A stretch of DNA of 64,000 bases, from positions 434,001-498,000 of the forward strand of contig NZ_JAVSCK010000002.1 of NCBI RefSeq assembly GCF_031932625.1, given 5' to 3'. This document shows, piece after piece, positions 7,911 through 16,463 of this stretch (positions within the stretch are counted from its first letter, which is position 1; the number at the start of each line of letters is the position of its first letter). The stretch comes from Hwangdonia seohaensis (GTDB taxonomy: Bacteria > Bacteroidota > Bacteroidia > Flavobacteriales > Flavobacteriaceae). The notes under the pieces are model-generated. The model did no database searches and had not been told where the DNA came from. It worked only from the letters and a program-made list of their open reading frames with translations. Position numbers and translations under genes: made by a program.

Positions 7911-9043
7911 TATAGCATCCCCTTTGTACTTGGTAAAATCATTTTTTCCACATCACGTTTTACGGCCATTTTAATGGCTTTTGCAAAGGCTTTAAAAATA
8001 GCTTCAATTTTATGATGTTCATTTGTGCCTTCTGCCTTTATGTTCAAATTGCATTTTGCGCCATCGGTAAAGGATTTAAAGAAATGAAAAAACATTTCGG
8101 TTGGCATTTTGCCAACCATTTCGCGTTTAAAATCGGCTTCCCAAACGAGCCAATTTCTTCCGCCAAAATCAATAGCCGCCTGAGCGTAGCAATCGTCCAT
8201 AGGCAAACAAAAACCATAGCGCTCAATACCTAATTTGTTGCCCAAGGTTTTGTTGAATAGTTCGCCCAAAGCAATCGCAGTGTCTTCTATGGTGTGATGC
8301 TCGTCGACTTCCAAATCGCCATCAACCTTAATGTTTAAATCCAATTGCCCATGTCGCGCTATTTGGTCTAACATGTGATCGAAAAAAGCAAGCCCCGTAT
8401 CAATTTTGCTCTTTCCTGTACCATCAAGATTCAGTTGAATAGCAATTTTAGTTTCATTAGTATTTCTAATAAGACCACCAGAACGCTCATCTGCTTTTAA
8501 AAATTGATAAATTTTTTCCCAATCATTGCTCTCCAAAGCAATATAGGCATCTAACTCTTCACGCTTAACCGTAATTTCATCAGTCCCCAAATGGGTCTCA
8601 TCATTTATAAAAATACCTTTTGCCCCTAAGTTTTTTGCCAACTCAATATCTGTTAACCTATCGCCGATTACGTATGAATTTTCTAAATCGTACTCCTCAG
8701 AATAATACTTGGTAAGCAAACCCGTATTTGGTTTGCGTGTTGGCGCATTGTCTTTGGCATAGGTTTTATCAATATAAATCTCCTTAAATTCAATGCCTTC
8801 ATTTTTAAAGGTTTCTAAAATAAAATTATGAATGGGCCAAAATTTTTCTGAGGGATTATCCGGTGTTCCCAACCCATCTTGATTGGTAACCATAACGATT
8901 TCGTAATCCAGTTCTTTGCAGATTCGTCCTAAATATTGAAATACTTTTGGGTAAAACACCAGTTTTTCAAAGGCATCCACCTGCTCGTCTGCCGGTTCTT
9001 TAATCAAAGTGCCGTCTCTATCTATAAATAGTACTTTTTTCAT
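7910..9043 (-). CDS. hisB: Bifunctional histidinol-phosphatase / imidazoleglycerol-phosphate dehydratase
   Basis: 377 residues. The N-terminal HAD-type phosphatase (about 1-165) has the DxDGT motif FIDRDGTL (Asp8 and Asp10) and GDRLTDIELA. The C-terminal dehydratase (about 185-377) has FFDHMLDQIARHG and two metal-binding HH motifs, DEHHTIEDTAIALGE and GTNEHHKIEAIFKA. It catalyses steps 6 and 8 of the pathway. It overlaps the hisC stop by four bases (ATGA-type, 9040-9043), indicating translational coupling. Confidence 0.98.
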   Translation of the reverse strand: MKKVLFIDRDGTLIKEPADEQVDAFEKLVFYPKVFQYLGRICKELDYEIVMVTNQDGLGTPDNPSEKFWPIHNFILETFKNEGIEFKEIYIDKTYAKDNAPTRKPNTGLLTKYYSEEYDLENSYVIGDRLTDIELAKNLGAKGIFINDETHLGTDEITVKREELDAYIALESNDWEKIYQFLKADERSGGLIRNTNETKIAIQLNLDGTGKSKIDTGLAFFDHMLDQIARHGQLDLNIKVDGDLEVDEHHTIEDTAIALGELFNKTLGNKLGIERYGFCLPMDDCYAQAAIDFGGRNWLVWEADFKREMVGKMPTEMFFHFFKSFTDGAKCNLNIKAEGTNEHHKIEAIFKAFAKAIKMAVKRDVEKMILPSTKGML

Positions 9044-10077
9044 TCTAATGATTTTAAAGTGCTTATCAATGTTTCGTTTTCGTTTTTAGTGCCAACTGTA
9101 AACCTTAAACAGTTTTCGCATCCATACTGTGTGGTTCGGTTTCTTATCACGATACCTTTAGCAATAAGTTGATTGTATCGTTTCGTGGCATCATCTATTT
9201 TTACCAGAACAAAATTGGCATCGGTGGGATAAATTTTTGAAACAAAACTGATTTGTTGCAATTCCGCCACTAAAACCTCTCGCTCTTTAAGGATGGCTTC
9301 AATTTGGTTTTTTGCCAAATTTTTTATCGATAATTGCTCAACGGCTTTCTGTTGTGTAAGCTCGTTAACGTTGTATGGCGGTTTTATTTTGTTTAAAACT
9401 GAAATAATTTCTTCTGAAGCAAAGCAAATTCCCAACCTAATTCCTGCCATACCGTAGGCTTTTGACAACGTTTGGGTAACTATTAAATTTGGGAGCTCAT
9501 TTAGTCTGTTTATCCAACTTTCATTATTTGAAAAATCTATATAAGCCTCGTCAATTACAACCAAACCGTGAAAAGATTGTAGTAATTTTTCAATTTTTCC
9601 TTTAGAAAAACTATTCCCGGTAGGGTTATTTGGTGAGCATAAAAATATGATTTTTGTTTTATGGGATGCCGTACGAATTATGCCCTCTAAATTAGGCTGA
9701 AATTGTGGGGTTAAAGGAACTTTGCGGTTTTCAATATTATTAATTCTCGCCAAAACCTGATACATGCCGTACGTTGGCGGCAATGTGATGATGTTGTCTT
9801 GATTGGGTTCGCAAAAGGCTCTAAAAATCAAATCCAACACCTCGTCGCTTCCATTTCCCAAAAGCATGTTATTTGTGGAAACACCCTTGATTTCTGATAA
9901 AATAGATTTTAATTTTCCCTGTTTTGGGTCTGGATAACGATTTACACCATTTTCAAACGGATTTTCATTGGCATCTAAAAAAACCATCGCATCACTGCTG
10001 CCTTGAAACTCGTCGCGCGCGGACGAATACGGTTTTAGGGTTTTTATGGTTGGTCGAACTAAGTTTTTAATATTCAT
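9040..10077 (-). CDS. hisC: Histidinol-phosphate aminotransferase
   Basis: 345-residue fold-type I PLP aminotransferase. The Schiff-base lysine lies in TQTLSKAYGMAGIRLG (Lys about 205). The cofactor-binding blocks LGNGSDEVLDLIFRAF, FLCSPNNPTGN and VVIDEAYIDF are intact, and the substrate-phosphate arginine region is near CLRFTVGT at the C-terminus. It transfers an amino group from glutamate to imidazole acetol phosphate. It is followed by hisB with a four-base overlap and preceded by an 85-base spacer containing two CTGAA-family palindromes. Confidence 0.98.
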   Translation of the reverse strand: MNIKNLVRPTIKTLKPYSSARDEFQGSSDAMVFLDANENPFENGVNRYPDPKQGKLKSILSEIKGVSTNNMLLGNGSDEVLDLIFRAFCEPNQDNIITLPPTYGMYQVLARINNIENRKVPLTPQFQPNLEGIIRTASHKTKIIFLCSPNNPTGNSFSKGKIEKLLQSFHGLVVIDEAYIDFSNNESWINRLNELPNLIVTQTLSKAYGMAGIRLGICFASEEIISVLNKIKPPYNVNELTQQKAVEQLSIKNLAKNQIEAILKEREVLVAELQQISFVSKIYPTDANFVLVKIDDATKRYNQLIAKGIVIRNRTTQYGCENCLRFTVGTKNENETLISTLKSLE

Positions 10078-10088
10078 TTTTTTTGTCT

Positions 10089-10107
10089 CACTGAATCTGT
10101 TTCAGTG
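10089..10107. repeat. Palindromic repeat, CTGAA family (hisD-hisC junction, copy 1)
   Basis: Perfect 7-bp arms CACTGAA (10089-10095) and TTCAGTG (10101-10107) with loop TCTGT. It lies 22 bases before a second, longer copy of the same family in the same spacer. Confidence 0.65.
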
Positions 10108-10128
10108 TCTCATTTAATTGTTATTTGT

Positions 10129-10156
10129 GCGATGCTGAAACCCGTTCAGCATATCG
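10129..10156. repeat. Palindromic repeat, CTGAA family (hisD-hisC junction, copy 2)
   Basis: GCGATGCTGAA and TTCAGCATATCGC form a near-perfect stem with one small bulge and a 5-base loop. The context GTGCGATGCTGAAAC...GTTCAGCAT closely matches the element at 5581-5607. Confidence 0.65.
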
Positions 10157-10162
10157 CCGCTT

Positions 10163-11449
10163 TTAATTTTTCAAATCTTTTAAGCGAATTGAAACCGCAT
10201 TTTTGTGGGCTTGTAAACCTTCGGCTTCCGCCATTAATTCTATAGTTTCGCCAAGGTTGAGCAAACCTTCCTTTGATATTTTTTGAAAGGTCATACTTTT
10301 TAAAAAGCTGTCTAAATTCACGCCCGAATACGCTTTGCTAAACCCGTTTGTTGGTAAAGTATGGTTTGTTCCAGAGGCATAATCGCCGGCGCTTTCAGGG
10401 GTGTAATTACCAATAAAAACAGAGCCCGCATTCATGATGCCATTAATATAAAAATCCTCATTTTTAGCGCTGATAATAAAATGCTCTGGACCATATTCGT
10501 TAATCAAATCGAGTGCTGTTTCATCATTTTCGACATAAATTAATTTGGAATTAGCGATGGATTTTTCAGCAATCGCTTTACGCGGAAGCACCCTTAACTG
10601 TTTTTCAACTTCGTTTGAAACCTCTTTAATCAACCGGTTTGAAGTCGATACCAAAAAAACCTGACTATCTGTACCGTGTTCGGCTTGACTTAATAAATCG
10701 GATGCCATGTACGACGCCTTTGCGGTATCATCGGCAAAAACCAGCAACTCGCTCGGGCCTGCAGGCATATCGATGGCCACATCGTATTTTGTGGCTAATT
10801 GTTTTGCAACCGTTACAAATTGATTTCCGGGACCGAAAATTTTATAAACTTGCGGTATGCTTTCTGTTCCAAACGTTAAGCCAGCAATGGCTTGAATCCC
10901 TCCAACTTTAAAAATTTTTGTAACTCCACAAAGTTTCGCGGCATATAATATTTCTGGTGCCAACGCACCGTTTTTATTAGGCGGCGAGCACAAAACAATC
11001 TCTTTGCAACCTGCAATTTGCGCCGGTACGCAAAGCATTAAAACGGTGGAAAACAACGGTGCCGTACCGCCAGGGATGTAAACACCTACTTTTTCAATGG
11101 GGCGTTTTTCTTGCCAGCATATAACACCTTTTGTGGTTTCAATTACAACTTTTGGTGTTTTTTGAGCGGCATGAAAAGCCTCAATATTTTGTTTTGCCTT
11201 TTTTATAGCGGTTTGAAGTTTTACAGGAACATTATCAATGGCTTCTTCAATTTCTTTCTCGCTTACTTTATTGGTTTGTAAATTAACAGCATCAAACTTT
11301 TGTGTGTATTTTTTAATGGCTTTATCCCCGTTTTTATTTATATCATCAAAAATTTGATTAACGGTAGCTTCAATGTCATTTACGGTTTGCGTTGGCCGTT
11401 TTAAAATTTCTGACCAATCGTTTTTATTTGGATTGTTAATGATTTTCAT
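10163..11449 (-). CDS. hisD: Histidinol dehydrogenase
   Basis: 428 residues, the normal length. Conserved blocks include IYIPGGTAPLFSTVLML, KIFGPGNQFVTVAKQL, the MPAGPSELLVFAD loop and LLSQAEHGTDSQ, which bears zinc-site Gln and His. EYGPEHFII provides the catalytic Glu/His pair and SAGDYASGTNHTLPT the metal-binding Asp and His. It oxidises L-histidinol to L-histidine in two NAD-dependent steps. It is the second gene of the operon, separated from hisG by 120 bases containing two hairpin repeats. Confidence 0.98.
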   Translation of the reverse strand: MKIINNPNKNDWSEILKRPTQTVNDIEATVNQIFDDINKNGDKAIKKYTQKFDAVNLQTNKVSEKEIEEAIDNVPVKLQTAIKKAKQNIEAFHAAQKTPKVVIETTKGVICWQEKRPIEKVGVYIPGGTAPLFSTVLMLCVPAQIAGCKEIVLCSPPNKNGALAPEILYAAKLCGVTKIFKVGGIQAIAGLTFGTESIPQVYKIFGPGNQFVTVAKQLATKYDVAIDMPAGPSELLVFADDTAKASYMASDLLSQAEHGTDSQVFLVSTSNRLIKEVSNEVEKQLRVLPRKAIAEKSIANSKLIYVENDETALDLINEYGPEHFIISAKNEDFYINGIMNAGSVFIGNYTPESAGDYASGTNHTLPTNGFSKAYSGVNLDSFLKSMTFQKISKEGLLNLGETIELMAEAEGLQAHKNAVSIRLKDLKN

Positions 11450-11467
11450 TGATTAATTTTTTCTTCA

Positions 11468-11485
11468 TTTCCGCGAAGGCGGAAA
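11468..11485. repeat. Palindromic repeat, TTTCCGC/GCGGAAA family (hisG-hisD junction)
   Basis: TTTCCGC (11468-11474), loop GAAG, GCGGAAA (11479-11485). It is the same element as at 6384-6401, with one loop base changed. Confidence 0.75.
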
Positions 11486-11532
11486 TCTTTTTAAACAAAA
11501 CACCTTTTATGATTAGTGAAATATATGATGAT

Positions 11533-11552
11533 ATTTCCACCTTCGTGGAAAT
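11533..11552. repeat. Palindromic repeat, ATTTCCAC/GTGGAAAT (hisG-hisD junction)
   Basis: Perfect 8-bp arms ATTTCCAC (11533-11540) and GTGGAAAT (11545-11552) around loop CTTC. It appears to be a compensated variant of the TTTCCGC family, since the arm changes preserve pairing. That argues the hairpin itself is selected or was recently copied. Confidence 0.7.
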
Positions 11553-11569
11553 AAAAAAAACTATACATA

Positions 11570-12427
11570 CTAAAGCACCATTTTTTCAATTGGGCAAACC
11601 AAAATACCTTGAGCGCCGTTTGCTTTTAATGCTTCAATAACATCCCAAAATTCGTTTTTATTAATTACGGAGTGCACAGAACTCCACCCCTCCTGGGCCA
11701 AGGGTAAAACCGTTGGGCTTTTCATTCCGGGCAGTAAATTAATAATATCGTCGATTTTTTCATTAGGCGCGTTCAACAAAATATACTTTGATTGCCTGCC
11801 TTTTAAAACCGATTGTATTCTAAATTGAATCGTATTTAAAATGGCTTGTTTTTCTTCTGATAAAAGTGGTGAAACGGCCAATACAGCTTCAGATTTTAAA
11901 ATAACTTCCACCTCTTTTAAATTGTTTTTAAAGAGTGTGCTTCCACTAGAAACAATATCGACAATGGCATCTGCCAACCCTATATTTGGGGCGATTTCAA
12001 CTGAACCATTAATAATGTGAAGCTTAGCGGTTACACCGTTTTCTTTTAAAAAATTCTGCACCGTATTTGGGTACGATGTGGCGATACGCTTGCCGTTTAA
12101 TTCTTTAATACTGTTATAAGTTGACGATTTTGGTACGGCAATACAAACCCGACAGCTTGAAAAGCCCAATTTTTCAGCAACTTTTATGTCATTGCCTTTT
12201 TCAATTAACACATTTTCGCCAATAATGGCGGCATCAACTACGCCATCTTTAAGATACTGCGGTATATCGCCATTTCGCAAATAGAATACTTCTACGGGGA
12301 ACCCTTTTGCCGATGCTTTTAATTGATCTTTCCCGTTATCGATATAGATTCCGATGTCTTTTAAAAGCCTCATCGAGTCTTCGTTTAAACGTCCCGATTT
12401 TTGTACTGCAATTTTTAGTTTACTCAT
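11570..12427 (-). CDS. hisG: ATP phosphoribosyltransferase, long form
   Basis: 285 residues: the first and committed enzyme of histidine synthesis. The N-terminal type II periplasmic-binding-like catalytic part (about 1-210) includes KIAVQKSGRLNEDSM and the PRPP-binding segment ADAIVDIVSSGSTLFKNNL. The C-terminal regulatory domain of about 75 residues (from about 211) marks the HisG-L type that does not need HisZ and is typically feedback-inhibited by histidine. It is the first gene of the operon, preceded by a leader peptide and attenuator. Its ATG lies about 49 bases past the terminator hairpin. Confidence 0.97.
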   Translation of the reverse strand: MSKLKIAVQKSGRLNEDSMRLLKDIGIYIDNGKDQLKASAKGFPVEVFYLRNGDIPQYLKDGVVDAAIIGENVLIEKGNDIKVAEKLGFSSCRVCIAVPKSSTYNSIKELNGKRIATSYPNTVQNFLKENGVTAKLHIINGSVEIAPNIGLADAIVDIVSSGSTLFKNNLKEVEVILKSEAVLAVSPLLSEEKQAILNTIQFRIQSVLKGRQSKYILLNAPNEKIDDIINLLPGMKSPTVLPLAQEGWSSVHSVINKNEFWDVIEALKANGAQGILVCPIEKMVL

Positions 12428-12475
12428 TTATTTGTTTTTTATGAGTTTAAAACAACCAAGCTTTTTTAAAATTAA

Positions 12476-12549
12476 AAACCCGCTTGATTGTCTCAAACGG
12501 GTTTAAAAATATGCTGATTTTATTCAATACATCTTCAGTTCGCTTGAGA
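12476..12549 (-). promoter_or_regulatory. his operon transcription attenuator (terminator and antiterminator)
   Basis: Read on the minus strand, the terminator stem is AAACCCGTTTGA (12504-12493), loop GACAA, TCAAGCGGGTTT (12487-12476): 12 pairs with one G-U, followed by a T-rich run. The leader segment TCTCAAGCG (12549-12541) spans codons 15-17 of the leader peptide. It can form nine pairs with CGTTTGAGA, which overlaps the terminator's ascending arm, giving an antiterminator. This suits classical ribosome-mediated attenuation. A ribosome stalled at the His codons leaves 12541-12549 free and blocks the terminator. A ribosome that reaches the stop codon covers it and lets the terminator form. 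Confidence 0.85.
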
Positions 12550-12591
12550 GCAAATATGAAAATGATGAGGATGTGCTTGAATAAATGTCAT
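12535..12591 (-). CDS. hisL: his operon leader peptide
   Basis: An 18-codon frame, MTFIQAHPHHFHICSQAN, ending in TGA. Four of the six residues 7-12 are histidine (positions 7, 9, 10 and 12), all encoded by CAT. It sits between a predicted promoter (12609-12640) and the terminator hairpin upstream of hisG. That His run, position and alternative RNA pairing define a his attenuation leader; the peptide itself should have no enzymatic role. It is too short for normal gene callers. The start ATG is the only in-frame one and lies about 10-14 bases from the predicted transcription start. Confidence 0.85.
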   Translation of the reverse strand: MTFIQAHPHHFHICSQAN

Positions 12592-12608
12592 TTCTTTTGT
12601 TGTTATTG

Positions 12609-12640
12609 CAAATATCTATAATTAAATTTTATAATTCCAA
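12609..12640 (-). promoter_or_regulatory. Predicted his operon promoter
   Basis: On the minus strand, TTG (12640-12638), a 21-base spacer, then GATATTTG (12616-12609). The latter matches seven of eight positions of the Bacteroidota -7 box TAnnTTTG. Transcription would start near 12602-12605, just before the leader peptide ATG at 12591. The geometry fits the attenuation model. Confidence 0.55.
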
Positions 12641-12748
12641 TTATTAAAAACAAATTTTACAATTATTAAATATTCTATATTTTTATTTATAAATGATTAT
12701 TTAATTTTTAAAATATCAATATAAAAACTGAATAATTTAATTTTCAGC

Positions 12749-13564
12749 TTACTGATTTCCTAAAATAATGGGCAATCCGCTATCGCCAGAACCAATAACA
12801 ATAACCTTGCTATTTGGTGATTCTGCTAATTTCATGGTGGCGTCAATACCTTTATCTTGTAAAATCTTATCAGTTAAAGAGGCGCTTAAAAGCCTGTTTG
12901 ATTCTGCTTTTCCTTTAGCTTCAATAATTACTTTTTCAGCTTCTTTTCTTGCACTTTCAAGTCTGAACTCATATTCCAAAGATTCTTGTTCTTGTTTCAA
13001 CTTGCGCTCAATAGCATCTTTTATTGTTGACGGTAAAGTAACATCGCGTACCAAAACTTCATTTAACTGAATAAACTGACCTTCCACAATGTTCTTGGTT
13101 TCTTCAAATATTTCCTGTTGAATGGCATCACGTTTGCTAGAATACAATTGTTCTGGTGTGTAACGCCCCACAACACTTCTGGCCGCACTACGTATGGCTG
13201 GAAGCAAAACACGCTCCTTGTACATTTCACTTTTTTCTTGGTGCAATTTCCCTAAATTTTTAAAATCGGGTTGAAACCAAACCGAAGCCTCTAATTTAAT
13301 GTCCAATCCGTTTGAAGATAACACGTTCATTTTCTCAGTAACTTCCTGTTGTCTTACCTCATATACAAAAACCTTGTTCCAAGGTGCAACTATATGAAAG
13401 CCTTCGCCCAATGCGGGTTTATCTACAACAACACCTTCTCCAAAGGTTCTAAAAAGCACACCGGCCTCACCAGAGTCGATGGTTACTGCAGATTTTGATA
13501 ATAAAACAACTAATACTATTGCTACAATTACAAAGGGTAATGCAATTTTTGGTAATTTTTCCAT
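12749..13564 (-). CDS. Prohibitin / SPFH-family membrane protein
   Basis: 271 residues. One N-terminal membrane helix (about 8-28, IALPFVIVAIVLVVLLSKSA) is followed by an SPFH domain starting VTIDSGEAGVLFRTFGEG. A charged coiled-coil region (about 185-225, ERKLKQEQESLEYEFRLESARKEAEKV) follows. This is the layout of bacterial prohibitin-like proteins that form large membrane-bound rings and often modulate the FtsH protease. The gene begins 10 bases after the stop of the VWA membrane protein and probably shares a transcript with it and fabG. The fold is secure; the partner in this organism is not known. Confidence 0.9.
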   Translation of the reverse strand: MEKLPKIALPFVIVAIVLVVLLSKSAVTIDSGEAGVLFRTFGEGVVVDKPALGEGFHIVAPWNKVFVYEVRQQEVTEKMNVLSSNGLDIKLEASVWFQPDFKNLGKLHQEKSEMYKERVLLPAIRSAARSVVGRYTPEQLYSSKRDAIQQEIFEETKNIVEGQFIQLNEVLVRDVTLPSTIKDAIERKLKQEQESLEYEFRLESARKEAEKVIIEAKGKAESNRLLSASLTDKILQDKGIDATMKLAESPNSKVIVIGSGDSGLPIILGNQ

Positions 13565-13574
13565 TTCTATTTCT

Positions 13575-15608
13575 TTAAATTAATCCGTTATATTTTCGTA
13601 AAAACCACTCACTTGCTAAGCTTAAAGCAATGATTATGAGTAGGTATTTCCAATCGACCAAAGGTATGATATTTTTATTGCTTTTTTGAATAGAAGCGTA
13701 ACGATTATTACTTAATAAATTGTTAATTAAATCGTTTGAATCATCAATAAAATAGCTAGTTCCTCCACTATTTTCAGCTAACTGATTTAGCTTTACCACA
13801 TTGGCGTTTAAAAACTGCTGTTCGATGTTGTATTCCAAAATTTGAAAAGTCCCGGATTTTGAAATGTTTTCGTTGGTAGCTTTAACCGTAAAACTATAGG
13901 TTGAAGGTGGCAAACTGCTTAAATCCACTTGATAATTGTTGTTTTTTAAAATGAGCGGAAATGTTTTTTCTTCATCCGAATTTTCATCTTTTACATTGAT
14001 ATTAAGTGTTTCCCGTGTATCGAACGTATAATTCTTATCGAAAAATTGTGCTTTAATGATCACGTTTGTATTGCCGTTGTAAAACGATTCATATTCAACA
14101 TTCAATCGGTTCTTGCGTTTGTTCGAGGCTAAATATTGAACGAGTTTCCCAATAAAATTGTCAAAAGCGTTAAACGACTTCGTGTTTATAAAACTTTGCG
14201 CCCGCCATTGCCAAATGTTCTCTCCAAATAAAATGGCTTCCCTCCTTTGGTTTGCTTCAAAAGACACCAATAATGGTTGGTTTGTTGAAACATTCCCCAA
14301 TTTTTTATTGAGAATAGTTTCAAAAGGAATTGAAAATTCAACCGCTCCAAAATTTGATTTTAAAGGCGGAAACGACTCAAAATCTATATCATCAATAATA
14401 AAGGGTGCATAGTTTGGATTTAATTCCGCTTGATAGTCTTCAGTTTGGTTTGTTATTACTTGATTGAAATTTTCACTCGTTCTATTCACAAAATTTAAGT
14501 CGGTTTTAGTGCCAACAATTATAAATATGTTTTTGTTTTCTCTATGGATAACATCAAATAATTTTTTAAACTTATTGTTTGGCTGATTAACTATAAGTAA
14601 TTGAAAATCATTTATTTGATTAATGATTTCATTTGAATTTAAAAACGCGACGGAGCGTTGTTCATTGCTTTCAATACTTTTCTTAAGCGCACCTAAATCT
14701 GGGTGCGGAAAATCGGAAACAATAGCGATTTTTGTTTTTTGATCTATAACTTCAACAGCAAAATTCTTTGAGTTATTAATGATATTTTTCTCGTTTTCAA
14801 TGGGGATTACAGTCGCTTTGAAATTGCTAACCCCAACCCTATTTGCTGGCAATGTAAAATTGATGGTTTTCGAGTTATTGTTTTTGGTGAAATTAACAGC
14901 ATGTGAATAAACCGTAGCATTGCCTTGGGTTATAACAATACGGGAATTGGCATTACTATTTCCATTATAAGTGATTATTGCCTCAACAGGAAAACGGTTT
15001 TTCAAATAGGCGTATCTATTAACATTGAGTTGATGTATTTTTAAATCGGTGTGCGTTACCGTATCGCCCAAAATAATAGGATAAATTGGGCTTTTGTATT
15101 TTGAGGTTATAAACTCGTAATCATTCCCGTAGGTTTGATTGCCATCCGAAATAAGAATGGTGGCCGTATTCAAGTCGCTATACACTTCGGATAACTGACT
15201 GAAGGCATCAGATATATTGGTTTGTTTTTCGGTAAACCGAAGGGAATCAAACGGTATAAGTTGCTCGCCAAAAGTGTATTTTGAGATATTGAATTTAGCG
15301 TTTAACTCTTTGTTTTGAGATAATCTATCAACTACATTTAAAGTGTTTTCGTCTTGTTTTAAATGTTTTATAGAACTGGAATTATCAATAGCAATTACAA
15401 GGCTTGGTTTTTCCGTGGTTAATGTAAGTTGTTCAAACTTGGGATTGATAAGTAATAAAAAAACTGAAAACAGCGTAACAAACCTTATAAAGGAAAAAAG
15501 CACGTTTAATTTAGAAACTTTCTGAGTACCTTTTATATACTGAAAAAGCGCTAATAAAAGCGCTATAATTCCAGCAATAATAATGTATAGTATAGTTTCT
15601 GTTTGCAT
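13575..15608 (-). CDS. Von Willebrand factor A domain membrane protein
   Basis: 677 residues. Two N-terminal membrane helices (about 6-23 and 36-57) are followed by a VWA-like domain with a complete MIDAS DxSxS motif, IAIDNSSSIKH (about 90-100), and the TILISDGNQTYGNDYE segment. A long extracytoplasmic beta-rich region follows, and the C-terminus is a membrane helix (LLIIIALSLASEWFLRKYNG). The layout resembles large Bacteroidota BatA/BatB-like or glutamine-amidotransferase-like membrane proteins linked to envelope stability, but I cannot name the function. It starts 26 bases after fabG and ends 10 bases before the prohibitin gene. Confidence 0.85.
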   Translation of the reverse strand: MQTETILYIIIAGIIALLLALFQYIKGTQKVSKLNVLFSFIRFVTLFSVFLLLINPKFEQLTLTTEKPSLVIAIDNSSSIKHLKQDENTLNVVDRLSQNKELNAKFNISKYTFGEQLIPFDSLRFTEKQTNISDAFSQLSEVYSDLNTATILISDGNQTYGNDYEFITSKYKSPIYPIILGDTVTHTDLKIHQLNVNRYAYLKNRFPVEAIITYNGNSNANSRIVITQGNATVYSHAVNFTKNNNSKTINFTLPANRVGVSNFKATVIPIENEKNIINNSKNFAVEVIDQKTKIAIVSDFPHPDLGALKKSIESNEQRSVAFLNSNEIINQINDFQLLIVNQPNNKFKKLFDVIHRENKNIFIIVGTKTDLNFVNRTSENFNQVITNQTEDYQAELNPNYAPFIIDDIDFESFPPLKSNFGAVEFSIPFETILNKKLGNVSTNQPLLVSFEANQRREAILFGENIWQWRAQSFINTKSFNAFDNFIGKLVQYLASNKRKNRLNVEYESFYNGNTNVIIKAQFFDKNYTFDTRETLNINVKDENSDEEKTFPLILKNNNYQVDLSSLPPSTYSFTVKATNENISKSGTFQILEYNIEQQFLNANVVKLNQLAENSGGTSYFIDDSNDLINNLLSNNRYASIQKSNKNIIPLVDWKYLLIIIALSLASEWFLRKYNGLI

Positions 15609-15634
15609 TAAAGCTCAACGCTTTTTTTAATAGA

Positions 15635-16381
15635 TTAAGTAAGCATGCCGCCATCAACGTTTAGGGTCTGTCCCGTAACGTAGGCACTCATGTCGCTCGC
15701 TAAAAACACGCAAACGTTGGCGATATCTTCTGGAGTTCCGCCGCGTTTTAATGGTATGGCTGCACGCCATCCTTTTACAACTTCTTCATCTAATTTAGCA
15801 GTCATTTCGGTTTCAATAAACCCGGGAGCAACCACATTGCTTCGTATGTTTCTTGAACCCAATTCCAATGCCACGGATTTTGAAAATCCAATAATCCCCG
15901 CTTTTGAAGCTGCGTAATTGGTTTGACCCGCATTTCCTTTTACGCCAACCACCGAACTCATATTGATTATAGAGCCCTTGCGTTGTTTTAGCATAGTGCG
16001 CTGTACGGCTTTTGTCATGTTAAAAACCGATTTTAAATTAACTTCGATAACTTTATCAAAATCTTCCTCGGTAATACGCATTAATAAATTGTCTTTGGTA
16101 ATACCGGCATTGTTAACTAAAATATCAATACTTCCAAATTCGGCCGCCACATCTTCAGCTAATTTTTGAGCTTCATCAAAACTCGCCGCATTGCTTTTAT
16201 AGCCTTTAGCTTTTACACCCGAAGCATTTAATTCGCTTTCAAGTTCGTTTGCTGCTTCAACCGAAGAGCTGTATGTAAATGCAACATTGGCACCATGTTC
16301 TGCAAATATTTTTGCAATGCCTTTTCCGATTCCTCTACTTGCCCCTGTGATGATGGCCGTTTTTCCTTCTAATAATTTCAT
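15635..16381 (-). CDS. fabG: 3-oxoacyl-[acyl-carrier-protein] reductase
   Basis: 248-residue classical short-chain dehydrogenase. The NADPH-binding TGASRGIGKG lies at about 12-21, the NNAG motif at about 88-91, and the catalytic Ser, Tyr and Lys in NMSSVVG and NYAASKAG. The C-terminal ASDMSAYVTGQTLNVDGGM segment is typical of FabG. It reduces 3-oxoacyl-ACP in fatty-acid elongation. It is the first gene of a probable three-gene minus-strand operon with the VWA and prohibitin proteins. An exact TATATTTG box lies at 16464-16471. Confidence 0.95.
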   Translation of the reverse strand: MKLLEGKTAIITGASRGIGKGIAKIFAEHGANVAFTYSSSVEAANELESELNASGVKAKGYKSNAASFDEAQKLAEDVAAEFGSIDILVNNAGITKDNLLMRITEEDFDKVIEVNLKSVFNMTKAVQRTMLKQRKGSIINMSSVVGVKGNAGQTNYAASKAGIIGFSKSVALELGSRNIRSNVVAPGFIETEMTAKLDEEVVKGWRAAIPLKRGGTPEDIANVCVFLASDMSAYVTGQTLNVDGGMLT

Positions 16382-16463
16382 TATATATTATTTTTAGTAG
16401 CCACGAATACAAAATAATAACTATTTGAATTCGCTTTTCTTTGGTTAGTATTTATTTTCCTTT

